From positions 1 to 40,314 of the forward strand of contig JADFNV010000024.1 in the NCBI GenBank assembly GCA_022563195.1: a stretch of 40,314 nt of DNA. The letters run 5' to 3'. Each line of letters starts with the position of its first letter. Within the stretch, counting starts at the first letter, position 1. Positions 30,655 to 39,062 of the stretch are shown one piece after another. The stretch comes from Pseudomonadota bacterium. Its GTDB lineage: Bacteria > Pseudomonadota > Gammaproteobacteria > Steroidobacterales > Woeseiaceae. The notes under the pieces are model-generated. The model was not told the DNA's origin, searched no databases, and saw nothing but the letters and a program-made list of their open reading frames with translations. Made by a program: the position numbers and the translations under genes.

Positions 30655-31062
30655 TTAGCTCTCAGTTTCGGGAACGAGTTGCAGCGTGCAATCGGCAATG
30701 TTGCCAGTCTTCTCCCAAAGCTCAAATTCATCTGCAGTTAACAAGTAGTAACTATTGCGGTGCCGATGGAGATACATGCGTTGCACTGGGCCACCCGTGT
30801 CAGGCTCCAGGTAAGCCGTCTGCCCATCGATGCGATAGCTGCCACGCATCGGATAGCCAGGGAACTGATTAACGACGTTGCCATCGTCATCCACGACGAG
30901 CGCATCTGTGAACTTTTCCCAGACAAACTGACCGTCACTGAGAGTGATATTGCTGCCTGCGTAAGCGATGCAACCGGGGGAGTAGGTTCCTTCATGCGAC
31001 GGGCAGGCGGACAGCAGTGCCGTAAGTAAAGTAATTGTGACAAGGCGCAGAATCATCGGCAC
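30655..31062 (-). CDS. Small lipoprotein of unknown function
   Basis: A 135-residue protein with a signal sequence and classic lipobox LLSAC (Cys20), so it should be lipid-anchored in the envelope. The mature part has no domain I recognise. It contains a possible beta-rich fold (ITLSDGQFVWEKF, MRGSYRIDGQTAYLEP, YYLLTADEFELWEK), and Cys residues near positions 31 and 126 could form a disulfide. It is 11 bases downstream of the large sensor kinase gene on the same strand, so it may be the third gene of that two-component operon and take part in envelope sensing. That role is inferred from position only. Confidence 0.7.
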   Translation of the reverse strand: MPMILRLVTITLLTALLSACPSHEGTYSPGCIAYAGSNITLSDGQFVWEKFTDALVVDDDGNVVNQFPGYPMRGSYRIDGQTAYLEPDTGGPVQRMYLHRHRNSYYLLTADEFELWEKTGNIADCTLQLVPETES

Positions 31063-31073
31063 AGCGTACCAGA

Positions 31074-33350
31074 CTAGTGAAAATCCGGACGAAACATTAT
31101 CCTGAACTCCGCTCCCGGCTCGACGTTGATCAAATCGACACTACCATTCATCGCTAAAGTAAGCTGGTGCACAATAGCCAGGCCGATGCCGGTGCCGACA
31201 GTTTCCCGCGTGAGTTCGGATTCCGAACGATAGAAAAGTTGAAAGATTTTCTTCATCTGGTCCTTGGGAATTCCGGGTCCAAAGTCGCGGACTGAAAACA
31301 AAATGCGGTTGCCAGCGCCGCGTTTGCTGCTGACCTCGATGACTTTTTCTTCCGCGTTTTTCGAGAACTTAATTGCGTTATCCACCAGATTGATGATGAT
31401 CTGGGTGAAATGATCCTCGTCAACCATGATTGAGGCGTCGTCGACATCATCGGACCTTTTGAACCGCAGCTCGAACCCTGCAGATTTGATCTGGCTTGAG
31501 ATCCTGGATTCGGTATTGCTCATCAGCTCGCCGACCTTTATCGACTTCAAGTCAAACTGCGGATCGTTTCTCGTTATCCGGGCCAGCTGCAGAACGTTGG
31601 ATATAAGTCTCGACAATCGCTCTGACTCGTCGTGTATGAAATTGTAGTAGCTCTGTCGTTTGTCTTCGTCAGCCCATCCTTCTTTGAGCATTTCGCCGTA
31701 CATGCGGATGGATGTGAGTGGCGTCTTTAGTTCGTGGCTTACGGCAGAGACGAAATCCTGCTGTTGCCGGGCAAGGTTTATCTGGCTCAGGCCCAGCCGG
31801 TACAAAACAACAAAGCCGCCAACAAATACAATTGCCAGCACTAATGTGACCCAACCGAGAACGCTGGCCCCAGCGCCTGGAGGCAATCGTTTGATACTGA
31901 AGATGAGCTCCAGGCTGTTCAATGGAGCGGTCAGGCGACTGCGATAAAGTAACGCACCATCGAGACCCCTGGCGATATCGGTATAGCTGGAAACATCGTG
32001 CCCACCGAATGTATCTATCACATCATCCTGGTAGGCGACGATTAAGGTCGACATGCCAGCGAGCACCGTATCCACGAAACGCGCCCCAATGATGTTCTGG
32101 ATGAAAGCATCCTGATCTACAAGCAGACCCTGGATGTAGCGCTCGCCATCGCGCCACACGTTGCGAAACAGAACAAAATGACCACTGTCGAGAAGACTGA
32201 ACTCGAAAGGATCGATTTCGCTTTCGAACGTGCTGATGCGAAGGTCGGTCGACCCCGCTATGTTCCTCATTAGCTCACGATCCGCCGATCGTACCGATTC
32301 CGGCAGAGCAATCTGCTCTCGGCGCTTGGCTCGACCCGGGGAGAAGGCGAAGGCCACATCGCCGGATTGCGCTATGGCATCTGCACGCTCTGCGTCCTCG
32401 CTTTTCTTTTGCAGAGTCGCATCGAGTTTCAGCTCGCTCACTTTGCCGATGATGTTGGGGCGCTGTTCTGTCAGGACGACGTCGGCCGCCATATCATCGG
32501 ACTCCATTGCCCCGGCGAGGCTGGAATAAAACCCCCTGTCAGGCCTGGACTGAATGAGTTGATCGAAAACTTGCTGACTGTAGTCCTCATTCCTGGCCGC
32601 GATCGGTTCCGATGGCTTGACGGCGAACTCATCGACGGCGTCTTTGTCCGCGACGACGGACCTGGCATCGGCACTTTTGAAGCCGGCCACGGCCTTGCTG
32701 GCGGGCGGTTCAGGTTCTAAAGCCGCTTGCCTCTCACGAGACGCACCGATTTCTTTCTCATCCGGCTTCGCTTCTTGTTCGAGAACAATTTCGGAAACTG
32801 CAAGGGATGCGACGATTGCACGCCGTGTACCTATGTCTGGTCGCGACTGCACCAGCCGGTTATCGGTGAGGACCGCCAGAATTTCCTGTGCGAGCTGTTG
32901 CCGATCGACATTCTCGTTCTCGCTGATACCGAAACTAAGCGCTGCCGTGCCTTCCGGCGGCAACAGCGGCGTGCTGAACATGCCGTCGGTATCCACCTGA
33001 AAGTAACCCAACGCGCCAGGCAAGTCTTCTGTCACAGGAAATGCAGAAAGTGGTGAGCGCTGCACGAAATTTGCGCTCGGATCACCGGAAATGATCAGGA
33101 AAGTGTAATCGGCGAACGAGCGAGCATCCGCAGTCCTGATCATGACGTTGAGCCGCTTATCGATGCGCCGGGTCAGTTCTTCGGCGACGCCGCGATACTG
33201 ATGAAAGGCTTCCCATTTGAGCTGGCCATAGGCCTGCCAGATGAGGACGGCCATTGGCACGGCCAGCGCCATAATAAAGAGTGCCAGGAGGTTTCGCAGC
33301 CGGCGTTTGTCGAAGCTTTTGATCAGATTGTTCGGCAGCATCAATATCAC
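31074..33350 (-). CDS. Sensor histidine kinase with a ~455-residue periplasmic domain
   Basis: A 758-residue inner-membrane kinase. Transmembrane helix 1 is at about 19-38 and helix 2 at about 496-517, enclosing an unusually large periplasmic region. That region has two folded-looking parts (about 40-190 and 370-490) joined by a charged, low-complexity stretch (about 190-360). The cytoplasmic part has HisKA with His539 in SAVSHELKTPLTS, N box NLVDNAIKFS, G1 RDFGPGIP, F IFQLFYRSE and G2 GTGIGLAIVHQ. No clear HAMP domain was seen between helix 2 and HisKA. It starts at GTG 33350, overlapping the regulator stop in GTGA, or at ATG 33341. It should phosphorylate the upstream regulator; the signal is unknown. 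Confidence 0.9.
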   Translation of the reverse strand: MILMLPNNLIKSFDKRRLRNLLALFIMALAVPMAVLIWQAYGQLKWEAFHQYRGVAEELTRRIDKRLNVMIRTADARSFADYTFLIISGDPSANFVQRSPLSAFPVTEDLPGALGYFQVDTDGMFSTPLLPPEGTAALSFGISENENVDRQQLAQEILAVLTDNRLVQSRPDIGTRRAIVASLAVSEIVLEQEAKPDEKEIGASRERQAALEPEPPASKAVAGFKSADARSVVADKDAVDEFAVKPSEPIAARNEDYSQQVFDQLIQSRPDRGFYSSLAGAMESDDMAADVVLTEQRPNIIGKVSELKLDATLQKKSEDAERADAIAQSGDVAFAFSPGRAKRREQIALPESVRSADRELMRNIAGSTDLRISTFESEIDPFEFSLLDSGHFVLFRNVWRDGERYIQGLLVDQDAFIQNIIGARFVDTVLAGMSTLIVAYQDDVIDTFGGHDVSSYTDIARGLDGALLYRSRLTAPLNSLELIFSIKRLPPGAGASVLGWVTLVLAIVFVGGFVVLYRLGLSQINLARQQQDFVSAVSHELKTPLTSIRMYGEMLKEGWADEDKRQSYYNFIHDESERLSRLISNVLQLARITRNDPQFDLKSIKVGELMSNTESRISSQIKSAGFELRFKRSDDVDDASIMVDEDHFTQIIINLVDNAIKFSKNAEEKVIEVSSKRGAGNRILFSVRDFGPGIPKDQMKKIFQLFYRSESELTRETVGTGIGLAIVHQLTLAMNGSVDLINVEPGAEFRIMFRPDFH

Positions 33351-34063
33351 CTTGGCGAGGTACCGGCCTCCATGACGAGGCGGTAGCCGGCACCGCGGAC
33401 AGTGATGAGCATAGAAGGCTCTTTGGGGTCGGTCTCGATCTTGCGCCGCAGTTTCGCGATATGGATATCAACCGTTCTCGTCTCGATGTCCAGACCTCTC
33501 GCGTATCCCCATACTTTTGACAGCAACTCCTCTCTCGATACGGGCCGGTCGGTATTTTGGGCAAGATAGCTCAGGACGTCGATCTCGCGCCTTGTGAAGG
33601 CGATTTCGTTTTTGCCATTCATGCCGGAGAGATTCTCGGTGTCGATCTCGATGTCGCCTATATGCAATGTTCTCGCCTGATCCTTGCCAACCTGGGAGCG
33701 CCGCAAGACTGCCTCGATTCGCAAAACCAACTGCTGCACGGAAAACGGCTTCGGCACATAGTCGTCGGCACCGAGTTTCAACCCATGAATAATCTCCTCA
33801 TCCGAGGTCTTGGCTGTCAGCATGATGATGGGCTGGTTGCGGTCTATCGCTCGTATCCGATCGCAGATCTCATAACCGTCCATGCCTGGCAACATGATGT
33901 CGAGCAAGATCAGGTCGAACGTACCGGTCAGCGCCTTCTCGAGTCCCTCCGGCCCCGCCGCAGCACTATCGACTTCGTAACCGTGGAACACGAGCACGTC
34001 GATGAGACCCGTGCGGATAGCCTCCTCGTCTTCCACCACCAATATGCGCATCTGCCTGTTCAT
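33347..34063 (-). CDS. OmpR-family response regulator
   Basis: A 238-residue regulator. The receiver domain begins MRILVVEDEEAIRTGL, with the phospho-acceptor Asp in LILLDIMLPGMDGYEI and the conserved Lys in DYVPKPFSVQQL. The winged-helix DNA-binding domain follows (about 135-230), with IAFTRREIDVLSYLAQNTD and TVDIHIAKLRRKIE. Its gene overlaps the kinase gene and is divergent from a pspA-like operon; the shared region has a direct repeat with 11-bp spacing, the usual layout of OmpR/PhoB-type sites. It probably controls both its own operon and the pspA side. Starting at the ATG 12 bases downstream (MRILVV) is an alternative. Confidence 0.92.
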   Translation of the reverse strand: MNRQMRILVVEDEEAIRTGLIDVLVFHGYEVDSAAAGPEGLEKALTGTFDLILLDIMLPGMDGYEICDRIRAIDRNQPIIMLTAKTSDEEIIHGLKLGADDYVPKPFSVQQLVLRIEAVLRRSQVGKDQARTLHIGDIEIDTENLSGMNGKNEIAFTRREIDVLSYLAQNTDRPVSREELLSKVWGYARGLDIETRTVDIHIAKLRRKIETDPKEPSMLITVRGAGYRLVMEAGTSPR

Positions 34064-34109
34064 CAGATACTCAGGCTAGCACTCCGACGTGGTTCGAGCA
34101 GTGATTCTA

Positions 34110-34125
34110 TGTAACGTTTTTGTAA
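34110..34125. promoter_or_regulatory. Candidate response-regulator site: TGTAA direct repeat, 11-bp period
   Basis: TGTAA occurs at 34110-34114 and again at 34121-34125, exactly 11 bp apart, in the 164-base divergent region between the response-regulator gene and the pspA-like operon. Direct repeats with 11-bp period are the typical binding sites of OmpR/PhoB-family regulators. Assignment to the adjacent regulator is inference. Confidence 0.45.
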
Positions 34126-34227
34126 ATTCTGGGCATGAGATTTTACCAATTCATGTCTTATTAATCGTGCCGCTACTTCCTAAGATGCCTGCAACAGATG
34201 ATTCGACCCATACCCAGGAGGCAACAC

Positions 34228-34782
34228 ATGGCACTTATTAATCGCATCTCGCGGCTCTTCAAGGCGGACTTTCACGCCGTTTTGGATCAGATCGAGGAGC
34301 CCGAAGTTTTATTGAAGCAGGCCATTCGCGACATGGAGGACGACCTGGCTAACACCGAGCAGCGCGTCAACCTGTGTGCGCATGATCAGGACGCATTATC
34401 CGGACGCAAGTGCGAACTTGAAAGCGCGATTGCCGAGATCGTCACACAGCTCGATCTCTGTTTTGAATCGGAGAAGGATGACCTCGCCAAGAGTCTTATC
34501 AGGAAAAAGCTCGAGGCAGAGCGTCTGGTGAAGCGTCTCAACACCAAGCACCTGGCGAACGACAAGTATCTCGATGAGCAGCGAAAAATGCTCGACGAGA
34601 ACCATGCAACGCTCGAAAGCCTGCGTCAAAAGGCCGAACTCTTTGCACAGCGCACACCCGTACATATTAACGGTGGCTCGGAGTTTGACGACATCGCCTG
34701 GATGGCAAGGGAAATGACCGTGGGCGATGACGAAGTCGAAATCGCCTATCTGCGCGAGAAAAGCATAAGGAGCGCGTCATGA
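34228..34782 (+). CDS. PspA/IM30-family protein
   Basis: A 184-residue mostly helical protein. It begins MALINRISRLFKADFHAVLD, an amphipathic membrane-binding helix typical of PspA/Vipp1, followed by DQIEEPEVLLKQAIRDMEDD, the family's conserved segment, and then a long coiled coil to about residue 150. PspA proteins bind stressed inner membranes and oligomerise into scaffolds that protect or remodel them. It is shorter than E. coli PspA (222 residues). The upstream frame from 34198 is rejected because AGGAGG precedes ATG 34228. It is the first gene of a three-gene operon and overlaps the next gene in ATGA. The usual pspF/BC partners are absent. Confidence 0.88.
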   Translation: MALINRISRLFKADFHAVLDQIEEPEVLLKQAIRDMEDDLANTEQRVNLCAHDQDALSGRKCELESAIAEIVTQLDLCFESEKDDLAKSLIRKKLEAERLVKRLNTKHLANDKYLDEQRKMLDENHATLESLRQKAELFAQRTPVHINGGSEFDDIAWMAREMTVGDDEVEIAYLREKSIRSAS

Positions 34783-35345
34783 AGCGGCCATCCTTTGTCC
34801 ACGGTGTCATCGTCGCCGGAGTTCTCGGTTTCTTTGCCAGCGCGATAGTTGCGACGCTCACACCCTTCATCGGTCTTGGCACCGTGATTCGCCTGGTGAT
34901 TCCCGCGTTGGGGCTCGCCTATTTGCTGTTTCTCCTCAGTCGCAGCACGGAACGCATCGGTCGAGTAACCACGCTTACCTTATGGAGTGTGCTGGCCGCA
35001 GTCACCTGGTGGGTGGCGCCACCGTTGCCACTGTACCTGTTGATACACGTTGGTGCTGTCTGGCTGGTGCGCTCTCTGTATTTTTACTCGGGCGTGTTCC
35101 CGGCACTGATGGACCTGGGACTTAGCACTCTGAGTATCTCCGCCACTGTCTGGGCGATCACGCGTTCGGGCAGCGTGTTTCTTGCCACCTGGTGTTTTTT
35201 CCTCGTGCAGGCCCTGTTCGTAGCGATTCCACCAGCGGTAAAGAGTAAATCGAAGAAACAACGAAACACGGCGCTCGAGAGCGAGACCTTCGAGAACGCA
35301 AGGCGCCAGGCCGACCAGGCTCTGCGTCAGTTATTCACACAGTAA
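34779..35345 (+). CDS. Multi-span membrane protein of the pspA/VWA operon
   Basis: A 188-residue protein with five to six hydrophobic segments (about 9-30, 35-52, 63-90, 90-107, 113-130 and 133-150) and a short basic cytoplasmic C-terminus (KSKSKKQRN onward). No family was recognised. The gene overlaps the pspA-like stop in ATGA, so its translation is coupled and the protein probably acts with PspA at the inner membrane, perhaps as its docking partner in place of PspB/PspC. That role is inferred from position only. Confidence 0.75.
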   Translation: MKRPSFVHGVIVAGVLGFFASAIVATLTPFIGLGTVIRLVIPALGLAYLLFLLSRSTERIGRVTTLTLWSVLAAVTWWVAPPLPLYLLIHVGAVWLVRSLYFYSGVFPALMDLGLSTLSISATVWAITRSGSVFLATWCFFLVQALFVAIPPAVKSKSKKQRNTALESETFENARRQADQALRQLFTQ

Positions 35346-35384
35346 CAATCTTTTACCCTTACCTATAGAAAGAGGAATTAAGTC

Positions 35385-36575
35385 ATGAAAACCAAACTAC
35401 TGGGCATAGCCCTTTTCACACTCACGCTGGCTGCGGTCGTGTATTACCCACAACTGATGGCCAATAACATCAAGGTCGATCCGCCCATCAACAATCACAT
35501 TACGGTCGAAGGCAATCCCAAGATCGATGTCGTATTTGTACTGGATACTACGGGCAGCATGGGTGGCTTGATCCAGACGGCTAAAGAAAAGATCTGGTCG
35601 ATCGCTACAACCATGGCATCGGCCCACCAGATACCTGAGATTCGTATTGGACTGGTCGCGTATCGTGACCGCGGCGATGCCTACGTGACCAAGATCGTCG
35701 ATCTGTCTTCTGATCTCGATTCCGTCTACGCGGCATTGATGGATTTCGAAGCAAACGGCGGCGGTGACACTCCTGAGAGCGTCAACAAGGCACTCTATGA
35801 CGCCGTACACAACATGTCCTGGAGCCAGGAAGACCAGACTTACCAGGTAATTTTTCTGGTCGGCGATGCACCACCGCACATGGATTATAACGAAGTGCGT
35901 TTTCCGGAGATCGTGGCATCAGCAATAGAGAAAGGCATTGTCATCAATACGATCCAGTGCGGCGAGATTCCGATGACTGTCGGGCCATGGACACAAATTG
36001 CTAGTCTTAGTCACGGCAAATTCTTCCAGGTTGAGCAGGCTGGCGGCGCGGTTGCATTCACTACGCCTTATGACGAAGAGATCGCCACGTTGTCGGCAAA
36101 ACTTGATGACACGCGGCTCTATTACGGCACCGCCGAAGAAAAGGAAGCGATGCGCGGAAAAGTAGCCGCGACCGATAAGCTGCACGAAGGTGCGTCATTC
36201 GCCTCACGCGCCCGGCGTGGCGTATTCAATGCCTCGGCCAGCGGTAGAGAAAACCTCCTGGGTCACAATGAACTGGTCGCCGCGGTCGCCAGCGGTACCG
36301 TCGATCTCAATGAACTCGACGAGGACGTATTACCCGCAGCCCTGAAACCGATGGCTCCTGCCGAGCAAGAGGCTTTTGTTGCCGAGCTCGCCGATAAGCG
36401 GGCAGACCTGCAACGCCAGATACAGGTGCTGGCAGATGACCGTAGCAGTTACCTCAAGAAGAAGGTCGAGAAGGCAGGCGGACTGAAGGATTCATTGGAT
36501 CAAAAGATATACGACGCCGTCAAGGAACAGGCAGTCGCAGCCGGGCTCGAGTATGAGGACGGCCCAACCTACTAA
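35385..36575 (+). CDS. Von Willebrand factor A domain protein
   Basis: A 396-residue protein with an N-terminal signal or anchor helix (about 4-25), so it is exported or membrane-bound in the periplasm. The VWA domain (about 45-235) has a full metal-ion site: DTTGSMGG, the Thr in GGGDTPESVNKAL and the Asp in VIFLVGDAPPHMD. The remaining ~150 residues are helical and charged, ending in a predicted coiled coil (ADKRADLQRQIQVLADDRSS). VWA proteins bind partners through a Mg ion. It follows the membrane-protein gene by 39 bases with an AGAGGAA ribosome-binding site and ends at a terminator. Function is unknown; the context suggests an envelope-stress complex. Confidence 0.87.
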   Translation: MKTKLLGIALFTLTLAAVVYYPQLMANNIKVDPPINNHITVEGNPKIDVVFVLDTTGSMGGLIQTAKEKIWSIATTMASAHQIPEIRIGLVAYRDRGDAYVTKIVDLSSDLDSVYAALMDFEANGGGDTPESVNKALYDAVHNMSWSQEDQTYQVIFLVGDAPPHMDYNEVRFPEIVASAIEKGIVINTIQCGEIPMTVGPWTQIASLSHGKFFQVEQAGGAVAFTTPYDEEIATLSAKLDDTRLYYGTAEEKEAMRGKVAATDKLHEGASFASRARRGVFNASASGRENLLGHNELVAAVASGTVDLNELDEDVLPAALKPMAPAEQEAFVAELADKRADLQRQIQVLADDRSSYLKKKVEKAGGLKDSLDQKIYDAVKEQAVAAGLEYEDGPTY

Positions 36576-36599
36576 TGAAGGTGTTGAGCAAGTATGGAT

Positions 36600-36636
36600 A
36601 CGGGCGCCGATTTCACAGAGATCGCCGCCCGTTTCT
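36600..36636 (+). terminator. Hairpin terminator of the pspA/VWA operon
   Basis: ACGGGCG (36600-36606) pairs with CGCCCGT (36626-36632), and an inner CGAT/ATCG pair extends the stem. It is followed by TTTCTCATT and lies 25 bases after the VWA stop codon. It closes the operon before the next gene. Confidence 0.65.
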
Positions 36637-36739
36637 CATTGTATGGCGTCACAGAGAATATTCGCCAATCACACAAAATCTGAAAGATGCTGCATAATCT
36701 CCACTGCTGCTTTATTTATAGCGCACGGTGGACGACAAG

Positions 36740-37750
36740 ATGACTGCAAGAGCGACGATCCTGAACCATATAGGCAACACTCCTTTACTCAAACTGAATC
36801 ATGTTACGGATTCGCTGGGAGTGAATATCTACGTCAAATGTGAATTCACAAATCCTGGTGGCAGCATCAAGGATCGCATGGCACTTTGCATGATTGAAGA
36901 AGCTGAGAAAAGAGGCGAACTGAAACCAGGTGGAACGATCGTTGATCAGTCGACCGGGAATACCGGGCCCGCCCTGTCTTTTGTGGGAGCCGTGAAGGGT
37001 TACAAGGTGCAAATTTTTTTGCCTGCACAGCTTTCCAGCGCTTACGACTCGGCAGATCGGATCCGAATTGCCCGACTCTATGGTGCCAATGTGACTCCGA
37101 TCGATTTGAACGAACACATGGAAAATGCCGATCAGTTGCAAGGCGTAGAAAGGGCCGCCACATTTGTAGCGATCCGCATGAAACAGTGCTACGAACTGCA
37201 ACAAAGTGACTCATCCAATTGGTGGGCTAACCAACTGTGCAATGTTGATAACACCAGGGCTCACCGGGAATTTACGGGTAGAGAGATATTGCAGCAGATG
37301 GACGGACAAATTGATGGCTGGGTGGCCTCCGTAGGAACGGGAGGCACGCTTCTCGGTGTGGCCCAGGCCCTCAAGGAAAAACATCCCGAATTAAAAGTTG
37401 CCGGAGTGGTGCCAAGTGATGATCCCCGCATTGAATGGGTAAGGTCCCGGGCTGTACACAATGCCCTGGAAAACTTTGGTGGCCCCAAATTAAGGTTTCT
37501 GATTGAAGATCTTCTCGAAGGCAACATCATGGACGAAGAAGTTACTATCGAAAATGCTGATGCCAAGCAAATGGCCGACAGACTGTGTCAGGAAGAAGGC
37601 CTGTACTGTGGCATGTCATCAGGAGCCAACGTATGTGCGGCTATCGAAATGGCCAAGACGATGAAAAAGGGTGCAAAGATCGTGACCGTAGTCGTCGACA
37701 GAAGAGACCGGTACTTCGCCGAGTATCCCAACGAACATTACGTCGTCTAG
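36740..37750 (+). CDS. Cysteine-synthase-family PLP enzyme
   Basis: A 336-residue fold-type II PLP enzyme from ATG 36740 (a GTG at 36728 is possible). The PLP lysine is in NPGGSIKDRMALCMI, the substrate loop is DQSTGNTGPALSFVG, and the PLP-phosphate loop is VGTGGTLLGVAQ. A Ser-Gly run, GMSSGANVCAA, near residue 290 matches the end of the active site. This is the O-acetylserine sulfhydrylase/cystathionine beta-synthase group, which makes or breaks bonds at C3 of serine/cysteine derivatives. STGNTGPAL differs slightly from CysK, so the substrate may differ. It stands apart from cys genes and faces the threonine-synthase-like gene tail to tail. Function beyond the family is not known. Confidence 0.87.
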   Translation: MTARATILNHIGNTPLLKLNHVTDSLGVNIYVKCEFTNPGGSIKDRMALCMIEEAEKRGELKPGGTIVDQSTGNTGPALSFVGAVKGYKVQIFLPAQLSSAYDSADRIRIARLYGANVTPIDLNEHMENADQLQGVERAATFVAIRMKQCYELQQSDSSNWWANQLCNVDNTRAHREFTGREILQQMDGQIDGWVASVGTGGTLLGVAQALKEKHPELKVAGVVPSDDPRIEWVRSRAVHNALENFGGPKLRFLIEDLLEGNIMDEEVTIENADAKQMADRLCQEEGLYCGMSSGANVCAAIEMAKTMKKGAKIVTVVVDRRDRYFAEYPNEHYVV

Positions 37751-37756
37751 GTGTGC

Positions 37757-38908
37757 TCAGTTCTTGTTTTGCCTGGCTTCGTAAAACGACGTGGTTTTGA
37801 GGCCCGTACCTGTCAGGACAATGACAGTATCGTCTGATTCACTGATGGTTCCACTTTGTATCAAACTGGACAAAGCCGCTGCTGCGTGGGCGGACGTCGG
37901 TTCGACGTACAGCCCTTGTCGCGCCAACATCAAACTGGCATCGACGATTTGCTGCTCGCTGATTGCAACGGTGCAACCGTTACTTTCGCGCAGGCAATAC
38001 AGCATCTCCAGCAGACGAATTGGTCGCTTGATCGCCGTGCCTTCTGCGATAGTAGTGCGAATATCACAGTCAACGTAGTCTTCCGCGTTGGCCTGAAAAC
38101 TCGCGTGCAGGGGCGCGCAATTTGCCGGTTGGGAGGCGAATAGCCTTGGCAGACGTTTAATCTCTCCGGATGCAATCAGCTCCTGAAACGCGATATAGCA
38201 GCCAAGTAAATTACTTCCCGCACCTGTCGGGATGATAATGTTATCCGGCACTTTGAAACCAAGATCCTCCCAGAGTTCATAGCCGAGCGTTTTCGTGCCT
38301 TGCAGAAAAAACGGCTGCCAATTATGGCTCGCATAAAAAACCTCCGCAGACGCCGCTATTGCAGCCGCCTCAGTCGCCTCGCGCGGGCCGGGAATCAGCT
38401 CCACGTCCGCGCCATAGGCCCTGACTTGAGCAATCTTCGCCGCTGATGTCGATTCCGGGACGAAGACTTTTACCTGCATGCCACCGGCGGCTCCATATCC
38501 CGCAACTGACGATCCGCCATTGCCCGAGCTGTCCTCCAATACGGACGAAACACCTTGTTGCCGTAGTATTGACAACATCACGGACGTACCTCGATCTTTG
38601 AACGACCCGGTAGGCGCAAACCATTCAAGTTTGAAAAAACACTTGGTCCCCGCGAATGTCGAGGCGATTAGCGGCGTACATCCCTCGCCCAAAGAAATCG
38701 GTGTTTTAACATCCAGCGGGAATGACGCGCGGTATCTCCATATTGATCGTGTGGCCAAATCAACCTGCTCACGGTTGATGCCGTGAAGGGGCGTGAGCAT
38801 TAGCGGATTTCCCGATGGGGCCCGCCAGATCGGCGTGTCCAATGGAAACGTCTCCTTGCTACGTGCATCAACGTATCGCGTTTTTTCTTCGTCAAGATTC
38901 ATCTTCAT
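37757..38908 (-). CDS. Threonine-synthase-like PLP enzyme
   Basis: A 383-residue fold-type II PLP enzyme. The PLP lysine is in WFAPTGSFKDRGTSVM, the following loop is EDSSGNGGSSVAGYGA, and the phosphate loop is PTGAGSNLLGCY. ISLGEGCTPLI near residue 80 is the threonine-synthase N-terminal signature. Threonine synthase converts O-phosphohomoserine to threonine. However, no homoserine-pathway genes are nearby, and many proteins of this group act on other substrates. It is divergent from a TauD-like dioxygenase with an inverted repeat in between and convergent with the cysteine-synthase-like gene 7 bases away, so the three may share a biosynthetic or catabolic role. Confidence 0.87.
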   Translation of the reverse strand: MKMNLDEEKTRYVDARSKETFPLDTPIWRAPSGNPLMLTPLHGINREQVDLATRSIWRYRASFPLDVKTPISLGEGCTPLIASTFAGTKCFFKLEWFAPTGSFKDRGTSVMLSILRQQGVSSVLEDSSGNGGSSVAGYGAAGGMQVKVFVPESTSAAKIAQVRAYGADVELIPGPREATEAAAIAASAEVFYASHNWQPFFLQGTKTLGYELWEDLGFKVPDNIIIPTGAGSNLLGCYIAFQELIASGEIKRLPRLFASQPANCAPLHASFQANAEDYVDCDIRTTIAEGTAIKRPIRLLEMLYCLRESNGCTVAISEQQIVDASLMLARQGLYVEPTSAHAAAALSSLIQSGTISESDDTVIVLTGTGLKTTSFYEARQNKN

Positions 38909-38968
38909 CGGTTACTGAGCACCAGTTCCGCCTGTCGCACACATGACGCAGAATAAGACAACGATCAA

Positions 38969-39007
38969 CCAATTGTCATGAATTCTCCTGACATCAGGTG
39001 CAATTGG
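38969..39007. promoter_or_regulatory. Nested inverted repeat in a divergent promoter region
   Basis: CCAATTG (38969-38975) and CAATTGG (39001-39007) are inverted copies, and inside them TGTCA (38974-38978) and TGACA (38989-38993) form a second inverted pair. The element lies between the divergent threonine-synthase-like and TauD-like genes and could be a shared operator. The regulator is not encoded next to it in the window. Confidence 0.4.
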
Positions 39008-39062
39008 CAGGATAATCGATGCCGTTGCAACGTCTGACAGATCACTGCGTGGGGCCACGAGC

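Noticed and set aside
31074..36575. The VWA protein and two-component system as a marine-type dedicated sortase system
   Set aside because: That system also pairs a kinase and regulator with a VWA target, but no sortase gene is present here and the VWA protein has no LPxTG-like C-terminal sorting signal.
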